A program made the position numbers and the translations under genes. Positions 34,967 through 43,951 of a DNA stretch of 53,975 nt are shown one piece after another. Position 1 is the stretch's first letter. Every line of letters begins with the position of its first letter. This stretch comes from Halobacteriales archaeon (GTDB lineage: Archaea > Halobacteriota > Halobacteria > Halorutilales > JAHENH01), in the NCBI GenBank assembly GCA_018609935.1, contig JAHENH010000047.1, forward strand, positions 1 through 53,975, in the 5' to 3' direction. A model generated the notes under the pieces. The model did no database searches. It saw nothing but the letters and a program-made list of their open reading frames with translations, and had not been told where the DNA came from.

Positions 34967-36244
34967 TTAGTTATCTTTTTTTGTTTCATTAGACTTTTTT
35001 TGTTTGTCTATTTTGGTATCGTTTTTTTTGTTTCCATTTTTGAGTAGTAGCTGGCTTGCTGATTGTAGTATTTCTTGGTCCTGTTTTATTGCTGCTTGTT
35101 TAAGTTCTTGGGTTGGAGTTGAAAGTAGCTTATTTACTAGAGATTTTGTTAGGTCATCTAGTATTTGTTCTGTTTCTTTGTTGGGTTGATGTTTTGTGTT
35201 ATGTTTTAGTTTATTTATTGCTCTTTGTTTTTCTTTTTTTCTTAGTTTCTCTGCTTTTTCATAGATCTCTGATAAAAGTTCTTCTGCATTATCTTGTTTG
35301 AATTTTCTTTCAAGTTGTCGTATTTCTTGCTCTATTATTTTTTCTACGTCTTCTGTTTCTTGTCTTCTTTCTTTTATTGATGTGTTTGTAGCTTTCTCTA
35401 TACTTTCAATGTCTAATAGATCGATGTTTTTTATTTCTTTTACTTTTGGTTCTACATCTCTTGGGTTTGCAAGGTCTAATACAAGTATATTGTGTGGTTC
35501 TAGACTTGATTTATCAAAGATAGGATGAGGGGATCCTGTAGCTGTTGCCATTAATTTTGAATCTTTCATGTGTGTGGACATATCTGAAAACCCTACAGGT
35601 TTCCCATCTACTTTTTTCGCTAGTTGTTTTGCCTCCTCATATGTCCGGTTAACTATTATTAACTTACATCCTCTATCTCTTAGATTTTTAGCTATAAGTT
35701 CACCTGTCTCTCCCGCACCTACAATTATTGCCTTATCTTGACTTTCCAGTTTTTTATCAAGATGATTTTCTGCTAGATCTATTGCTACACTACCGATAGA
35801 TACCGATCCTTCATTTATTTGGGTTTCAGTTCTTGCTCTTTTTCCTGTCTGTATAGATTTCTTTATAGATTTTTCTAAAGCTCCATCAAGAAACCCGGTA
35901 TCTTTTGCAGTTTTATATGCATCTTTGACCTGGCCTAAAATTTCATCCTCCCCTAAAACCATACTTTCTAGACCAGAGGAAACACGCATCAAATGTTCCA
36001 CGGACTGTGTCCCTCTAAGATATTTAGTTCTTTCAAGATCTAGTTTTTCTTTAAGGCTATATAAAGAATCTTTATCACCTGATATATAAAACTCTCCTCT
36101 ATTACAAGTTTGAAGAACAAACGCTTCATTAGCACCTTCTTTTTCTAGATAATATAAAATTTCTTTAAGATCTGGTTCACAGGCCTTCTCTAATTCATCT
36201 AGGCCTGCTCTTTTATGCGTCACCAAAAGCGCATCTATCTGCAT
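34967..36244 (-). CDS. hemA: Glutamyl-tRNA reductase
   Basis: HemA reduces Glu-tRNA to glutamate-1-semialdehyde, the first step of tetrapyrrole (heme, siroheme, F430) synthesis. The 425-aa protein has the catalytic Cys47 in LQTCNRGEFY and SGLESMVLGEDEILGQVK near 108. The NADPH loop is VGAGETGELIAKNL near 185, and a C-terminal dimerisation helix region follows. The last ~30 residues are a Lys/Asn-rich tail absent from most homologues. No other hem genes are adjacent; a tiny membrane-protein gene precedes it. Confidence 0.94.
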   Translation of the reverse strand: MQIDALLVTHKRAGLDELEKACEPDLKEILYYLEKEGANEAFVLQTCNRGEFYISGDKDSLYSLKEKLDLERTKYLRGTQSVEHLMRVSSGLESMVLGEDEILGQVKDAYKTAKDTGFLDGALEKSIKKSIQTGKRARTETQINEGSVSIGSVAIDLAENHLDKKLESQDKAIIVGAGETGELIAKNLRDRGCKLIIVNRTYEEAKQLAKKVDGKPVGFSDMSTHMKDSKLMATATGSPHPIFDKSSLEPHNILVLDLANPRDVEPKVKEIKNIDLLDIESIEKATNTSIKERRQETEDVEKIIEQEIRQLERKFKQDNAEELLSEIYEKAEKLRKKEKQRAINKLKHNTKHQPNKETEQILDDLTKSLVNKLLSTPTQELKQAAIKQDQEILQSASQLLLKNGNKKNDTKIDKQKKSNETKKDN

Positions 36245-36266
36245 CCTTTTTTCTTATTTCACTTTT

Positions 36267-36416
36267 TCACTCCTTTAATATTAAAGTATCAGAAAGTATT
36301 TGGTTTAATATAACAGCACCTATTATTATAAAAGCAATAGCTATGATTAGACCCCAATATACCATACTATTAGAGTTTAAACCAAATACAGTATAAAGAG
36401 ATGTATACATATCCAT
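36267..36416 (-). CDS. Small single-span membrane protein before hemA
   Basis: The 49-aa frame (MDMYTSLYTVFGLNSNS...) contains one clear transmembrane helix (YWGLIIAIAFIIIGAVIL) and a short polar tail. It ends 22 bp before hemA on the same strand, and a TATA-like element near 36511-36522 would serve both. A longer form from 36470 using a non-ATG start is possible. I do not recognise the family; it is supported by spacing and hydrophobic pattern only. Confidence 0.45.
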   Translation of the reverse strand: MDMYTSLYTVFGLNSNSMVYWGLIIAIAFIIIGAVILNQILSDTLILKE

Positions 36417-36656
36417 AAAGAAAAATAAAAATGGATTATTCTTAACTTTTCCGAAACAATTCAACACCAAAATATAATGGGATGAATTGTAGTTCTTCTG
36501 ATAAAAGATAAACCTATATATATGAGAGATTATGGTTTTTCTATGGAGGCTTACACCTATGAATTATACATTTTTGTATATAGGTTTTTTATCTATAATA
36601 GGAGTTAAAACTATGAGTCTAGGATTCTCATCTATTAAAAAAGGAAGTATAACAAA

Positions 36657-37382
36657 ATGAGAGAGATATTACCTGATCTACTTTCCCTGTCTAATGCAGT
36701 TCTTGGCTTTATTGCTATAGTTTTGTTTGCCTCTGGAGCTATAGAAATAGGTGCTAGACTAATTCTATTAGCAGGAGTTATAGATGGACTTGATGGATTT
36801 ACAGCTCGGAGAACTGGAGGAACAGACCTAGGTAAAGAACTTGATTCTCTAGCCGATGCTGTATCTTTTGGTGTAGCACCAGCCTTTTTAGTATATAATA
36901 TATCAAAAACCCTTGGAATACCAGCTGTATTATCAGGTTTCTTTTTAATTTCGGCATTAGTCAGGCTTGCAGCATACAATATAGAATCATCCAAAAAACC
37001 AAAAGAGATAGATCTTGGAAAAACCAAAATAATAGGGCTTCCAGGAATTATACAAGGATCCAAGTCAAATAAGGGATTTACTGGAGTACCATCAACACTT
37101 GCTGGAGCCATAATAGCAGCACTATATCTAGCAGGAGTAAGAACACCAGAAATACTACTTACAATATCTATTATATTCGCATATCTAATGCTTGCAAAAA
37201 TAAACTACCCTAAACTAAAAGAGAGAGACGCACTATTAGGAGGGGGGCTAATAGCTATAGCCGCGATACTACCCGACATATTACATTCAATATTCCCAAT
37301 AATACTATTAATAGCATTCACAATATTTCTATTTCTATCACCTAATTTCTACTGGGAACACCACAAACCAAAAAACAGCTAA
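36657..37382 (+). CDS. pssA: CDP-alcohol phosphatidyltransferase, archaetidylserine synthase type
   Basis: This integral membrane enzyme transfers a polar head group to CDP-archaeol. The 241-aa protein carries the full CDP-alcohol motif DGLDGFTAR...GxxLDSLADA (residues 41-67) within the first of about six to seven hydrophobic helices. PSLSNAVLG-like start LPDLLSLSNAVLGF and total length resemble archaeal PssA. Archaetidylserine is the inferred product; a glycerol or inositol variant cannot be excluded. Confidence 0.85.
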   Translation: MREILPDLLSLSNAVLGFIAIVLFASGAIEIGARLILLAGVIDGLDGFTARRTGGTDLGKELDSLADAVSFGVAPAFLVYNISKTLGIPAVLSGFFLISALVRLAAYNIESSKKPKEIDLGKTKIIGLPGIIQGSKSNKGFTGVPSTLAGAIIAALYLAGVRTPEILLTISIIFAYLMLAKINYPKLKERDALLGGGLIAIAAILPDILHSIFPIILLIAFTIFLFLSPNFYWEHHKPKNS

Positions 37383-37464
37383 AACACCTTGTCTAAATCA
37401 ACATTAGACACCTACAAAAACATCAATTATTATCTATTTATTTATCAAAAATTAGAAGTTATTT

Positions 37465-37647
37465 TTAGTCTTCAGGTTTTTCTATTTGAGATTCTCCAAG
37501 GCCTGCTATTTTTTCTCCATCTATTTCTACTATATAGTTTTTATCTCCAAACATTGTCTCACTTGTATCTACCACTTCACCTTCCATACCATTTTTTTCA
37601 TGGTGTTTATCTCTAAGGATTACTTTATCCCCTTCTTCAAAAGACAT
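37465..37647 (-). CDS. Small KOW/SH3-like protein
   Basis: The 60-aa protein (ATG 37647) reads SFEEGDKVILRDKHHEKNGMEGEVV followed by beta-strand-rich sequence. This suggests an SH3-like barrel of the KOW type that often binds RNA or protein. The frame, acidic C-terminus and start are plausible for a real gene. I do not recognise a specific family. It is convergent with pssA. Confidence 0.55.
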   Translation of the reverse strand: MSFEEGDKVILRDKHHEKNGMEGEVVDTSETMFGDKNYIVEIDGEKIAGLGESQIEKPED

Positions 37648-37917
37648 ATGGAACAAAATAGCATCTTCCTGATTAAACCTTTTTCGCGTTAGAATGAACT
37701 GTGAGATAGACTAACACACTAAATACATTTTACTATACTACTCTTATTATATAAAATAAGATATACATAGTTATTTTCTATAACACTAAACAAAAATTGT
37801 ATAAGTTAACGTTATAAAAGATATATTTCAGTGAACTATACTAAAAATTATGGGTATATATTAGATAGTTATATAGCTATTTATCTATTAATTTAGTTTT
37901 TTTATTGTATTTATGGT

Positions 37918-38493
37918 TTAGCTGTATTTTCTATAGATATATATAGAGGTTATAGCTATCAGTCCTGCCAGTATGGTGAATCCTGGTTGTGGTTGGGTTT
38001 GGTCTCCATCTTGGCTGTTGTTTGTAGTATTTTGGTCGGTAGTGTTTTGGCTTGTATCACTAGTATTTTGTGGGTTTTGTACTATTAGTGTTGTATTAGT
38101 AGTGGTTTCATTTTGTCCCTCTAATGCTGTTATTTGTATATTGTAGTCTCCCGTGTTTTCATCGCTTGGAATATTTAAAGTTACTGCAGGATTTGCTGTG
38201 GATTGCTGTTCCGGCCATGCCCATCCTATACTTTCATTGTGCCCGTCATCGTTACCATCCTCTTGTATCACTATTGCTCCGCCATCATCATATCTATCTA
38301 TACTCCATCCTGTTGGTATTCCCCGCATAGTAACACCTCCTGTATTTGATACATTTACGGAAACAGTTATTTGACCTCCCGGTACTGATTCCTGCGTAGA
38401 TACTTCCTGTATTGTAACTCCATATACCGGTGTTATTATTAGTCCAACTGATAATATAGCCAAAAAAACAAGTATTATTTTATTTTTTATCAT
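37918..38493 (-). CDS. Exported surface protein with PGF-CTERM-like tail
   Basis: The 191-aa protein has a signal peptide (residues 1-25, ending ITPVYG) and a beta-rich extracellular domain with SVPGGQITVSVNVSNTGG, similar to CARDB/NEW3-like adhesion modules. A Thr/Asn-rich linker (NTTLIVQNPQNTSDTSQ) follows with several N-glycosylation sequons. At the C-terminus PGF is followed by a hydrophobic span and basic residues (YRKYS), the archaeosortase A sorting signal. It is expected to be lipid-anchored after cleavage. The function is unknown. It is likely a target of the N-glycosylation pathway that the 18.7-kb glycosyltransferase may serve. Confidence 0.78.
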   Translation of the reverse strand: MIKNKIILVFLAILSVGLIITPVYGVTIQEVSTQESVPGGQITVSVNVSNTGGVTMRGIPTGWSIDRYDDGGAIVIQEDGNDDGHNESIGWAWPEQQSTANPAVTLNIPSDENTGDYNIQITALEGQNETTTNTTLIVQNPQNTSDTSQNTTDQNTTNNSQDGDQTQPQPGFTILAGLIAITSIYIYRKYS

Positions 38494-38618
38494 ATCTACA
38501 GATCCCTATATAAAATATATATTTTTAAATATTTATGATTTATTTGTTTTTTATATTTTTTGTTTTTTGTTTCTTTTTGGGAAGAGTTTTAAACTTTCTT
38601 TGATATAGAATAGAAAGT

Positions 38619-39830
38619 ATGGGAGGAATAATTGTTGGTTTTGTGGAGTCTTTTGTTTTTGTTGATACCGTATTTGAATCACTACCTGTTTTTAGTTTAG
38701 AATCAACACCTATATTAGGAGATATATTAAATTTAGTCAGAAAATATCCTGTTTCTTCTTTTGTACTTGGTGTTGGATTAATCGTATTTTTGTTTTTTAT
38801 TGGGTTTTTTCTAATACGGAAAAAACGGAAAAAAGCAGAAAAATTTTTGGAGAGAGTTTCCGATATAGAGAGAGCTTCTATACTTATGCATCCCAACCCT
38901 GATCCTGATGCTATGGCGTGTGCTGCTGGACTACAATATTTAATACAAGATAATGGAGTGGATTCTGAGATTTTGTATCCAGGACAGATACGACACCCTG
39001 AAAATAGAGTCTTTGAAGTCGTTTTAGACCTAGACTTCCAAAGAATAGAAAAAAATAGTCAAATTTCTTCAGACTTTATAATATTAGTAGATCATGGTTC
39101 TCCACGTGGATTTGAAGGATCTGAAGAAATTAATCCGGACATAGTTATAGACCATCATACAGATGAAGGTAAAGCAGATGTATTTACAGATATACGGCCA
39201 GACTATGGAGCATGTTCATCTATAATCGCAGAATATTTTAGAGATCTAAGATGGAAACCAAAAAATAACACAGATGAAAACAGTAACATCCGAAACCATG
39301 TTTTACCTTCATTTATAACTACAGGACTTGTGTACGGAATTCAGTCCGATACTAAAAACCTAACAAAAGGATGTTCAGATGCAGAATTTAAAGCTGTATC
39401 CTATCTATATAAAGGAGTGGATCAAGAAATATTAGACCGTATAGGAAACCCGGAAATAGATCCTGAAATGCTGGATATAAAAGCTCGCGCAATAAATAAT
39501 AGACAAATAGACGGTCCATATGCAATAAGTTATGTAGGAGAAACATCAAACATTGATGCAATACCTAACGCAGCAGACGAACTACTACGGCTTGAAGGAA
39601 TTAATGCTGTAATAGTTTTCGGAAATAAAGACAAACAAATACATCTATCCGGACGCTCAAGGGACGACAGAATACATATGGCAAAAACAATACAAGAAGC
39701 CCTAAAAGACACACCAAGCACCCATAGTGGAGGTCACGCAAGAATGGCTGGAGCACAAATACAAACAGAAAACATCCAAAGAAAAAAACTAACAGAAAAC
39801 CTATTCAATGCATTAAAAAGAGAAACGTGA
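38619..39830 (+). CDS. Membrane-anchored DHH/DHHA1 phosphoesterase
   Basis: The 403-aa protein has one strong N-terminal transmembrane helix (about 45-68, ending RKKRKK on the cytoplasmic side) and a DHH catalytic domain: HPNPDPDAM near 93, VDHGS near 157 and the DHH motif VIDHHTDE near 175. A DHHA1 substrate-binding domain ends in GGHARMAG near 377. This layout fits phosphodiesterases for nanoRNA or cyclic dinucleotides, held at the membrane. The substrate is not determined. Its TGA stop (39828-39830) is made by the terminal GTGACATCC of an IS-like end, so the last residues may be altered. Confidence 0.85.
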   Translation: MGGIIVGFVESFVFVDTVFESLPVFSLESTPILGDILNLVRKYPVSSFVLGVGLIVFLFFIGFFLIRKKRKKAEKFLERVSDIERASILMHPNPDPDAMACAAGLQYLIQDNGVDSEILYPGQIRHPENRVFEVVLDLDFQRIEKNSQISSDFIILVDHGSPRGFEGSEEINPDIVIDHHTDEGKADVFTDIRPDYGACSSIIAEYFRDLRWKPKNNTDENSNIRNHVLPSFITTGLVYGIQSDTKNLTKGCSDAEFKAVSYLYKGVDQEILDRIGNPEIDPEMLDIKARAINNRQIDGPYAISYVGETSNIDAIPNAADELLRLEGINAVIVFGNKDKQIHLSGRSRDDRIHMAKTIQEALKDTPSTHSGGHARMAGAQIQTENIQRKKLTENLFNALKRET

Positions 39831-39900
39831 CATCCACCTTGTCGTAAACGGTGGGGCTTCCAGCCGATTCATGGGTTCCTCTCCACTACTCAACTTACTA
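39828..39900 (-). mobile_element. Solo right end of an IS200/IS605-like element
   Basis: The boundary GTGACATCC is followed by the stem CACC...GGTGGGG around TTGTCGTAAAC and then GGCTTCC. This is the RE hairpin type repeated at 49438 and 50478. Read on the minus strand it would be the 3' end of a guide-RNA scaffold whose guide region falls on the DHH gene. No tnpB remains. The inner border is not defined. Confidence 0.6.
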
Positions 39901-39947
39901 ATATAGATGCTGAAATCTCAACAAAATATAGTATATGTTGTTATATT

Positions 39948-40101
39948 ACGTTGGTGCAGGCTCAAACCCTCGCCCCTTGGTAATAGTTGGGCGGCGACCG
40001 CCGACGTGGGACGCGAAAGCGTGTTTCACTCCCGAGGAAACGTGCAACCTTGAACTCCTCTTCGAGGATCCCTCTTCGTTTACGTGGGGGAGGATGTCAA
40101 G
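39948..40101 (+). mobile_element. GC-rich IS right end, haloarchaeal in style
   Basis: This ~150-bp stretch is far richer in G and C than its surroundings (for example GGCGGCGACCGCCGACGTGG and CACTCCCGAGGAAACGTGC). It ends GGGGGAGGATGTC, the reverse of the GTGACATCC terminus at 39829. It resembles the 3' ends and guide-RNA scaffolds of haloarchaeal IS1341-type elements. Stable hairpins are visible (GAGGATCCCTC; CGGCGACCGCCG). It is probably a recent transfer, placed tail-to-tail with the native-composition end at 39828-39900. Confidence 0.6.
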
Positions 40102-40151
40102 TATTAGGAAGCTACATAAAGCATATATGTATTTATTATATAATATAAAAT

Positions 40152-40871
40152 ATGAAAGATAAAACCAACAAACAAAGAAACAATAAACATAAAAAAAATG
40201 AAATTTTTGCAATATATGGAGTCTTAGTTATATTAATTTTTGGCATAGGAATAGGTATAACATCGGGGATGGCACAAGCACCCCCTGATAACCCTGGAAA
40301 ACCAGAAAATCCTGGAGGGCAAGATAATGCAGGAAACCAGCAAAATAATCTAGTGGAATTTAAAGAAACACAGCCTGTAGGTAATGTTGACCCATCTAAT
40401 CTTTCAGGAAAGATACGTGTAGAGAGCCAATACGAAGAAAATACCTCAGTAAAACTAGTACGTAACAGTTCAACCAACTATACAATTGATATTACAATAA
40501 CGGAAAACGCAACAAATGTATCTTTCTATCTTCAAAGACAAGCTGTAGCATCTTCCCAAAACATCAGTAATGTAACTATGAAACTTGATGGTCAAAACCA
40601 TACATTTGTAGTAAAAAATGCTGGCCCTGGTAATAGTCCTTGGATTGGTTTCAAGATACCAGAATTCTCAACACGAACAGTAAGCTTTACCTCCCTAGAT
40701 TCAAACGTATCAGCCGTAGACCAATATGATATAGATGGAGATGGACAAATAAGTGGAAGTGAAGTACGTCAAGCTATAAGTTGCTTCCTATTTAATACCA
40801 GCTGTGTAGATGTTGAATTAACTGGAAATCAAGTTAGACAGGTAATATCTGAATTCCTATTTCCGACCTAA
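40152..40871 (+). CDS. Exported protein with C-terminal dockerin-like domain
   Basis: The 239-aa product has a Lys/Asn-rich start and a signal or anchor helix (about 16-37, ending SGMAQA). A Pro/Gly/Asn-rich spacer (PDNPGKPENPGGQD) and a beta-rich domain with many N-glycosylation sequons follow. The C-terminal ~50 residues have an EF-hand-like dockerin segment YDIDGDGQISGSEVRQAI and a second, calcium-loop-less repeat ELTGNQVRQVISEFLF. The same tail ends the broken gene at 52904. Dockerins bind cohesin partners on secreted complexes; no cohesin is visible in this window. Confidence 0.75.
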   Translation: MKDKTNKQRNNKHKKNEIFAIYGVLVILIFGIGIGITSGMAQAPPDNPGKPENPGGQDNAGNQQNNLVEFKETQPVGNVDPSNLSGKIRVESQYEENTSVKLVRNSSTNYTIDITITENATNVSFYLQRQAVASSQNISNVTMKLDGQNHTFVVKNAGPGNSPWIGFKIPEFSTRTVSFTSLDSNVSAVDQYDIDGDGQISGSEVRQAISCFLFNTSCVDVELTGNQVRQVISEFLFPT

Positions 40872-41026
40872 ATAAAGACCTTATATAGATCTGAAATATT
40901 TTTTAGGGTTTATATTTCACCTAATATCCAATATACTATAATAACCAACTAGCTATATAGAAATAATATATAAGGTATAAATATAGATATATTATCTGTA
41001 AAGGATGTTAGTTCTTTAAGTTATTT

Positions 41027-42895
41027 CTAGTGTTTTGTTTTTTGTTTGGATGTTCTGAATGAGTTTCCTGTCTGTATATTCCATAGATTTTGGTATAGTC
41101 CTTTTTTGTTTTTTAGATGTTTATGGGTTCCTCTCTGTTTTATTTTTCCTTGGTCTAGGACAATTATTTTGTCTGAATCCTTGATTGTTGATAGTCTGTG
41201 TGCAACAATTATTGTTGTTTTATCTTTAATTATGTTTTTTAGGTTTTTTTGTATGATTTCTTCTGTTTTGTTGTCTACATGGCTTGTAGGCTCATCTAGT
41301 AGATATATGTCTGGATCCCTTATTATGGTGCGTGCTAGACTTATGCGTTGTCTTTGGCCACCTGAAAGTTTTACACCTCGTTCACCAACTACTGTGTCAT
41401 ATAGATCTGGTAGATCTTGTATGAAGCTGTGAACTCCAGCTTTTTTTGCAGCATCTACAACATCCTTATGTGTTATCTGTTTTTTTGGTGGATATGCTAT
41501 GTTTTCTTTAATAGACCCATAAAAAAGAAAAGAATCTTGTCCAACATATCCTATATGGCTACGTAGACTATCTATCTGTATTTCTTTTATATCTATGTTG
41601 TCGATTGTTATTTTTCCAGTATTTATCGGGTAGAAACGCATTAATAACTTTAATAGTGTTGATTTTCCACTACCAGTGGGGCCAACCACACCTACTGTCT
41701 GTTTTGGATCTATCTCTATATTTATATTTTTTAATACTTTTTCCTTTTCGTAGCTAAAGTCTACGTTTTCATATTCTATTTTTCCTTTTATATTTTGTAT
41801 TGGTTTTGTTCCATCAGCTATATGTTTTTGTTTTTTATTTGTTAGACCCTGTATTCTGCTACTTGCTGCTTTTGCATATTGGTAGTCATTTAGTATTCTT
41901 CCAAACTGCCGCATAGGCCACATAAACCTCCTACTATACAATAGAAATGTTACAAGTGTTCCTGGTGTTAGTGTTCCAGTAAAAAACATAGGAGGCCCAT
42001 ATATAACCCATATTCCACCAACAAGAAATGTTGCAAGGTATCCAGTCGAAGTTATTGTTTTTAATACTGGATAGAACTTTATACGTGTAGATACAGCGTC
42101 TAACTGGCTTTCAAGATATCCTTTGGATTCATTTTTTACTCTCTGGCTTTCAAAGGTTTCTGTATTGTATGCTTTTACAGTCTTTATACCACCAATATTA
42201 TTTTCAAGTCTTGAGTTTAGATCTCCTACTTTACTACGTACGTCTTTATATTTTGGATAGATTATTTCCACAAATTTATAGCTAGTTATAGCTAAAAACG
42301 GAATAGTAATTATAGGTATAAGTGCAAGCTGCCAATTTAAAACCAACATTATCACAGCCATACCTCCAACCCTTACGATTATTCGTATTATTCGGTTTAG
42401 ACTGTCTGTAAAAAATTTCTCTAAACTATTAACATCATTGTTCAAGATACTCATTATTTCTCCTGTCTGTTTATCCTCAAAAAAACCAATCCATGAGGCC
42501 TGTATAGCATCGTAGGTATCAGTCCGGATATCATGTTGTATATGTTGGGAGAATATATTCCAACTCCAACTGTTCAACCAACTAAAAACAGCTCCAAAAT
42601 AATAAGCACCGCCAATAAGGCCTACAGCAAACAAAAGCTGATCAAAACTACTACTAGGAATTAGTTGTTGTGGAAAAAATGGAAAACTAAAAGGTCTAGT
42701 ATCAAAAAACAAAGAATCTACAGCTATACCAAGAACCAATGCAGGAACAAGTTCAGTAACCCTAGAAAAAACACTAGATATACCACCAACTAAGAAATAC
42801 TTCTTTTTTTCGTATCCATACTTTCTAAACAACCTCAATATGGATCCATCCCCTTCAACTTCTATACTACTTTCCTCTGGAGGACCTACATCCAT
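41027..42895 (-). CDS. ABC exporter, fused membrane and ATPase domains
   Basis: The 622-aa half-transporter has six transmembrane helices (about 35-350) in the type I exporter fold and an ATPase domain (365-600). The ATPase carries VVGPTGSGKST (Walker A), YVGQDSFLF (Q-loop), LSGGQRQR (signature), YLLDEPTSHVD (Walker B) and VAHRLST (H-loop). It should work as a homodimer, exporting lipids, drugs or peptides. The substrate cannot be inferred because neighbours are unrelated. Family features are complete, so an active pump is expected. Confidence 0.92.
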   Translation of the reverse strand: MDVGPPEESSIEVEGDGSILRLFRKYGYEKKKYFLVGGISSVFSRVTELVPALVLGIAVDSLFFDTRPFSFPFFPQQLIPSSSFDQLLFAVGLIGGAYYFGAVFSWLNSWSWNIFSQHIQHDIRTDTYDAIQASWIGFFEDKQTGEIMSILNNDVNSLEKFFTDSLNRIIRIIVRVGGMAVIMLVLNWQLALIPIITIPFLAITSYKFVEIIYPKYKDVRSKVGDLNSRLENNIGGIKTVKAYNTETFESQRVKNESKGYLESQLDAVSTRIKFYPVLKTITSTGYLATFLVGGIWVIYGPPMFFTGTLTPGTLVTFLLYSRRFMWPMRQFGRILNDYQYAKAASSRIQGLTNKKQKHIADGTKPIQNIKGKIEYENVDFSYEKEKVLKNINIEIDPKQTVGVVGPTGSGKSTLLKLLMRFYPINTGKITIDNIDIKEIQIDSLRSHIGYVGQDSFLFYGSIKENIAYPPKKQITHKDVVDAAKKAGVHSFIQDLPDLYDTVVGERGVKLSGGQRQRISLARTIIRDPDIYLLDEPTSHVDNKTEEIIQKNLKNIIKDKTTIIVAHRLSTIKDSDKIIVLDQGKIKQRGTHKHLKNKKGLYQNLWNIQTGNSFRTSKQKTKH

Positions 42896-43070
42896 AAAGA
42901 CATATAAAACCTAAAACCACAAATATATACAACATATATTATAGAGGAATTATAGAGGACAATAGTAACCTCTATTTTCTCTCTGTTTAGATGTTATATT
43001 TTAGACTATGCTAAACAATTTTTTGTCTTTATATTTCTATGGTAAAAGATTTAACATATGGTATATATGG

Positions 43071-43078
43071 TATATAAA
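43071..43078 (+). promoter_or_regulatory. TATA box of vapB-like gene 1
   Basis: TATATAAA is centred 26-27 bases before ATG 43101, supporting a leaderless start there instead of the far-upstream ATG 43008. Confidence 0.5.
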
Positions 43079-43100
43079 GGAGTTTAGGGAAAAAGTTGAA

Positions 43101-43289
43101 ATGGATAATTCTGGTAGAATAGTGATTCCAGCAGACATAAGAAAAGAAATAGATTCAAAAAAATATAAACTTATTGCAACTAGAAGTAGCATAATTCTAC
43201 GACCTATAAAACAGGAAAATAACAGTATGGAGGATTGGTATTCATATATGGAAAAAAACAGAGGTGAATCCAAAAAAGAGAGGGGATAA
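43101..43289 (+). CDS. vapB: AbrB/VapB-type antitoxin
   Basis: The 62-aa protein starts MDNSGRIVIPADIRKEI and continues KYKLIATRSSIILRPI, the swapped-hairpin AbrB/SpoVT DNA-binding fold of VapB antitoxins. It ends in a polar tail that would bind the toxin. ATG 43101 is chosen by the TATA box position; an ATG at 43008 would add 31 hydrophobic residues. It is followed at 15 bp by a decayed PIN toxin gene, so the antitoxin may survive without its toxin. Confidence 0.75.
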   Translation: MDNSGRIVIPADIRKEIDSKKYKLIATRSSIILRPIKQENNSMEDWYSYMEKNRGESKKERG

Positions 43290-43303
43290 AGAAAAATGGG
43301 TTA

Positions 43304-43704
43304 GTGATGAATATGGAAAAAGAAAGCTTGGACTGTGAAAGAACAGTAGATGTAGGGTTGATTGTAATATCTCATTTCTCTAATCCTGCAAAAGATGAAT
43401 GTCTTAGGTTCCTTAGAAAAGTTCTAAATAGAGAAATAAAGTGTGTAATTCCAACATCTGTTTTTGTGGGTAGTTATCATATAATGACAGAGTATTTGGG
43501 TATATCTGAATCAAGAACTGCTAATGTATTATCAAGCACTCTTTCACTTAATTCAGATTGCTTTCTTCGAGGACCTTAGAAAAGAAGATATAGTCAGGGT
43601 TTACACATTCAGCTTCGTATAATATAGAGGGGTGTGATGGACTATTATTATCTATAAGTGACAGGCTAGGAACTGAGACTATATATAGTATAGATAAAAA
43701 ATAG
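43304..43704 (+). pseudogene. vapC: PIN-domain toxin (VapC-like), frameshifted
   Basis: The first frame (to about 43570) gives VDVGLIVISHFSNPAKDECL and VIPTSVFVGSYHIMTEYLG, a PIN domain start with its first Asp. The domain then continues in a second frame (AFFEDLRKEDIVRVYT) and a third (ASYNIEGCDGLLLSIS, GTETIYSIDKK) up to TAG 43702. The C-terminal acidic positions are thus present but out of frame. At least two frameshifts make it inactive. It belongs with the AbrB-type gene just upstream. Confidence 0.7.
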
Positions 43705-43951
43705 CAGAAAAAACTGAGTACAACATAGTTAATCCTATCTCTAATAGAAAAATGAATGAGTATCACAGGTTTATAGAAAATCTAAAATAGTTTTTTTATA
43801 TTATATATTTAACATAACTTCCTCAAATTTTAAAAATAAGTATTTAGGACTATGCTTCTATTATGTATTATTGTTTTAGGTTTAGTTTTTTGTATGTGTT
43901 TGTTTTGTTGGGTATGGATTGAAGTATTTTGGGTTGGTATTCGTTTGTTAA

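Noticed and set aside
39948..40101. Structural RNA (RNase P RNA or 7S RNA) in the GC-rich island
   Set aside because: It is too short and lacks recognisable RNase P or SRP motifs, and its terminus matches IS ends.
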